DNA of 56,486 nt, taken from contig MFBU01000002.1 in the NCBI GenBank assembly GCA_001775055.1, forward strand, positions 1 through 56,486. The letters are read 5' to 3'. This DNA comes from Candidatus Curtissbacteria bacterium RIFCSPLOWO2_02_41_11 (GTDB taxonomy: Bacteria; Patescibacteriota; Microgenomatia; Curtissbacterales; GWA2-41-24). The position numbers and the translations under genes are program-made. Shown in pieces: positions 55,127-56,486 of the stretch; position 1 is the stretch's first letter, and each line of letters opens with the position of its first letter. The notes below the pieces were generated by a model. The model had not been told where the DNA came from. It was given only the letters and a program-made list of their open reading frames with translations, and made no database searches.

Positions 55127-56269
55127 TTAAACAAGATCTTTTAGGGATTCTCTTATCCTTCGGCTTTTGAAATGTCCCCGGTGCTCAATCGTAGTGTCAA
55201 TTACTCCCAATGGATTATCGACTCTGGTGATACCGGGGTCATTCACCTTAAGGATATCCATCAGCGAAAGGTAATCAATCAATGCTTCATGTGCTTCTTG
55301 TTTCGAAATATCAAACTCGACCTTCTTGACAACCTCATCGATTGCCACAAACATTTCTTTGGCATAACCACGAGTGACAAAAGCTCGTCTTTGACTATTC
55401 CTTATAAGTTCTGGAGCCTCGTATCCGTGAGGGTACCCCATTAAAATACTTGCTGAGGCATCTCTTGGTGGCTTAAGAATGTTCATGGCCTCCTCAGTTT
55501 TTGAAATTAAAACAGCAGTTCTGCCATCTAACCAGTTTGAATGTGAGAATCGATAACGAGTTACCTCCATCACGCCTTGAAAAAAATCCGTCATCCTCTC
55601 AAAAGGAGCTATTGACGCCATCATCGGTGTTGACAATCTTGCGCCCACCAAAAGCAATGGAATGCCGCCGGCCAGAGCAAGGAATTTTCTCCTTGACATT
55701 CCTCTTCTTTCACCGTCACCTTGAGATCCACGCCTTGATCTTAGTTGTGCCAAAACAATTGCTCCACTAATAAGTGCGGCAGTTGAAACATATGTTGCGG
55801 CCTCTTCCCGTATAAGTTTTAAGACATAGTCTTCTATTGCGCTGTTTTCCAATCGAGCCAACTCATCAGCAAATTGACTTTCTTGTCCAACTTGCCTCCT
55901 TAAAATTCCTTGATAGAGCGGATCACCCATAACCACATAGATACTTTCTCTGCCACTCATTTCCCTCGGAGAAGCTGGCAACCATCTCCAGACATGCGCC
56001 TTCTCGTTTTCACCCCTTACAATATCTGGGTCAAAATCAGAAATAACGGTATCAAGAGCCAACACCTGTGGTGAATACTCTCTCATTCTTCTGGCAATCG
56101 CTGACCCTGCTACCCAATTATGAGCACTCAAATCGCCAGACAAAAATTTCTCCTCTACATCAACTCCCCATTTCCAGAAAAGATGAATTCCTGGCTCAAA
56201 ATGGATGCGGTATGATTCTTTGTTTACCTCGACCTGATTCGCTGATTCGATAAGTTCTTTTCTTTCCAT
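55127..56269 (-). CDS. Two-TM protein with an internal Tat-like motif, possible TraB/Tiki relative
   Basis: 380 aa. Residues 1-155 soluble (VLALDTVISDFDPDIV), first TM ~159-176, a polar loop, then MSRRKFLALAGG (191-202) running into a second hydrophobic segment to ~220. SRRKFL is a twin-arginine-type motif, but sits mid-protein. Residues ~245-300 (GRTAVLISKTEEAMNIL, ILMGYPHGYEAPELI) resemble the 'R-N/D ... G-x-x-H' part of TraB/Tiki-like domains; a weak assignment. Either a two-TM membrane protein or a shorter Tat-exported product from the internal ATG. Confidence 0.6.
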   Translation of the reverse strand: MERKELIESANQVEVNKESYRIHFEPGIHLFWKWGVDVEEKFLSGDLSAHNWVAGSAIARRMREYSPQVLALDTVISDFDPDIVRGENEKAHVWRWLPASPREMSGRESIYVVMGDPLYQGILRRQVGQESQFADELARLENSAIEDYVLKLIREEAATYVSTAALISGAIVLAQLRSRRGSQGDGERRGMSRRKFLALAGGIPLLLVGARLSTPMMASIAPFERMTDFFQGVMEVTRYRFSHSNWLDGRTAVLISKTEEAMNILKPPRDASASILMGYPHGYEAPELIRNSQRRAFVTRGYAKEMFVAIDEVVKKVEFDISKQEAHEALIDYLSLMDILKVNDPGITRVDNPLGVIDTTIEHRGHFKSRRIRESLKDLV

Positions 56270-56340
56270 AGCAATAATTGCAAATTGAGCGGTTATTCTA
56301 CTATAGGTCTGATGTTAAGTCAAGGAAGGTGCTGTGATGG

Positions 56341-56370
56341 TTGTTAGATTTAACTTGTTAATAGTAAAAT
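56341..56370 (+). promoter_or_regulatory. Predicted promoter of the hibernation factor gene
   Basis: -35 TTGTTA (56341-56346), 18-nt spacer, -10 TAAAAT (56365-56370), 10 nt before the ATG at 56381; leaderless. Confidence 0.45.
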
Positions 56371-56380
56371 TAAAAAATCG

Positions 56381-56486
56381 ATGAACATTGTCATCTCCGG
56401 CCCTCATCCTAAAAAAGAACCGCAATTGGAAGAGTACGCCCGCAAAAAGGTCCAAAAGCTTGCCAAGTATCATCCAAAAATTCTTC
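56381..56486 (+). CDS. hpf: Ribosome hibernation promoting factor HPF/RaiA family (partial, runs off the window)
   Basis: Thirty-five codons are visible: MNIVISGPHPKKEPQLEEYA, then RKKVQKLAKYHPKIL. This is the first strand and helix of the HPF/RaiA fold (compare the family start 'I.I.G.......L..Yv..K..kL.ky'). These proteins bind the 30S decoding centre and silence ribosomes in starvation. Long or short form cannot be told because the gene is cut by the window end. Confidence 0.75.
   Translation, partial: MNIVISGPHPKKEPQLEEYARKKVQKLAKYHPKIL

Overview
The window looks like a chromosomal segment of a Candidate Phyla Radiation (Patescibacteria) bacterium, most likely of the Microgenomates type. 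This is an inference from gene content and style, not from a marker tree. Genes are short and tightly packed, often overlapping by 1-17 nt. Proteins tend to be reduced versions of their families (RF1 of 305 aa, a 300-aa HisRS core, YchF of 312 aa), single-TM proteins with Pro/Ser/Thr-rich spacers are common, and UGA is used as a normal stop (e.g. zwf, cysS-region genes), so the code is standard. Many first genes of transcription units have a sigma70-type -10 box ending only 6-10 nt before the start codon, which implies leaderless mRNAs; internal operon genes carry Shine-Dalgarno sequences instead.

Layout. 0.1-3.6 kb: yebC with an unusual upstream leader ORF, a TPR protein, an LCP/LytR_C-type cell-envelope protein and a 45-aa basic protein. 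3.7-7.9 kb: a leftward operon lgt-like, traR/dksA-like, lspA, rluD-like, Kef-type antiporter (lipoprotein processing plus ion transport). 8-13.4 kb: membrane metal-dependent hydrolase, nif3-efp pair, tRNA-Leu(CAA) preceded by a tRNA-Leu remnant, an orphan 300-aa gene, and a metallo-hydrolase-dnaB pair. 13.5-18.3 kb, rightward: anchored beta-sandwich protein, HisRS core, EamA transporter, rpmE, prfA, DedA. 18.3-24.1 kb: a three-gene leftward operon of unknown function encoding two large proteins with OmpR/PhoB-type winged helices (one and four copies) and a GHKL/MORC-like ATPase; this is the best candidate for an undescribed system. 24.2-29 kb: rpsF-ssb-rpsR-ctpA-htrA operon and ychF. 29-35.4 kb: envelope, redox and nucleotide genes (pyrD, AlkD-like, DUF763). 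35.4-39.8 kb: a more AT-rich accessory stretch with a DMT transporter, an ADP-ribosylglycohydrolase, a proteasome-like Ntn-hydrolase candidate, a HAD phosphatase and three decayed copies of one short coding repeat. 39.8-47.7 kb: PhoU-like/Pit phosphate uptake, a Cas4/RecB-like nuclease, an alpha/beta hydrolase and several anchored proteins. 47.8-53.6 kb: oxidative pentose phosphate genes (zwf; convergent pgl-gnd) in a long leftward operon with cysS, a Fic protein and a frameshifted membrane gene. 53.6-56.5 kb: ybaB-recR, a two-TM protein and the start of a ribosome hibernation factor gene.

A cross-cutting theme is small palindromic or tandem-word DNA elements inside genes (prfA, PEBP, DUF763, gnd, possibly the rluD-like gene) and between genes, resembling the in-frame palindromic elements known from Rickettsia. 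Start and end positions of genes are read from the sequence; family assignments come from motif recognition without database searches.
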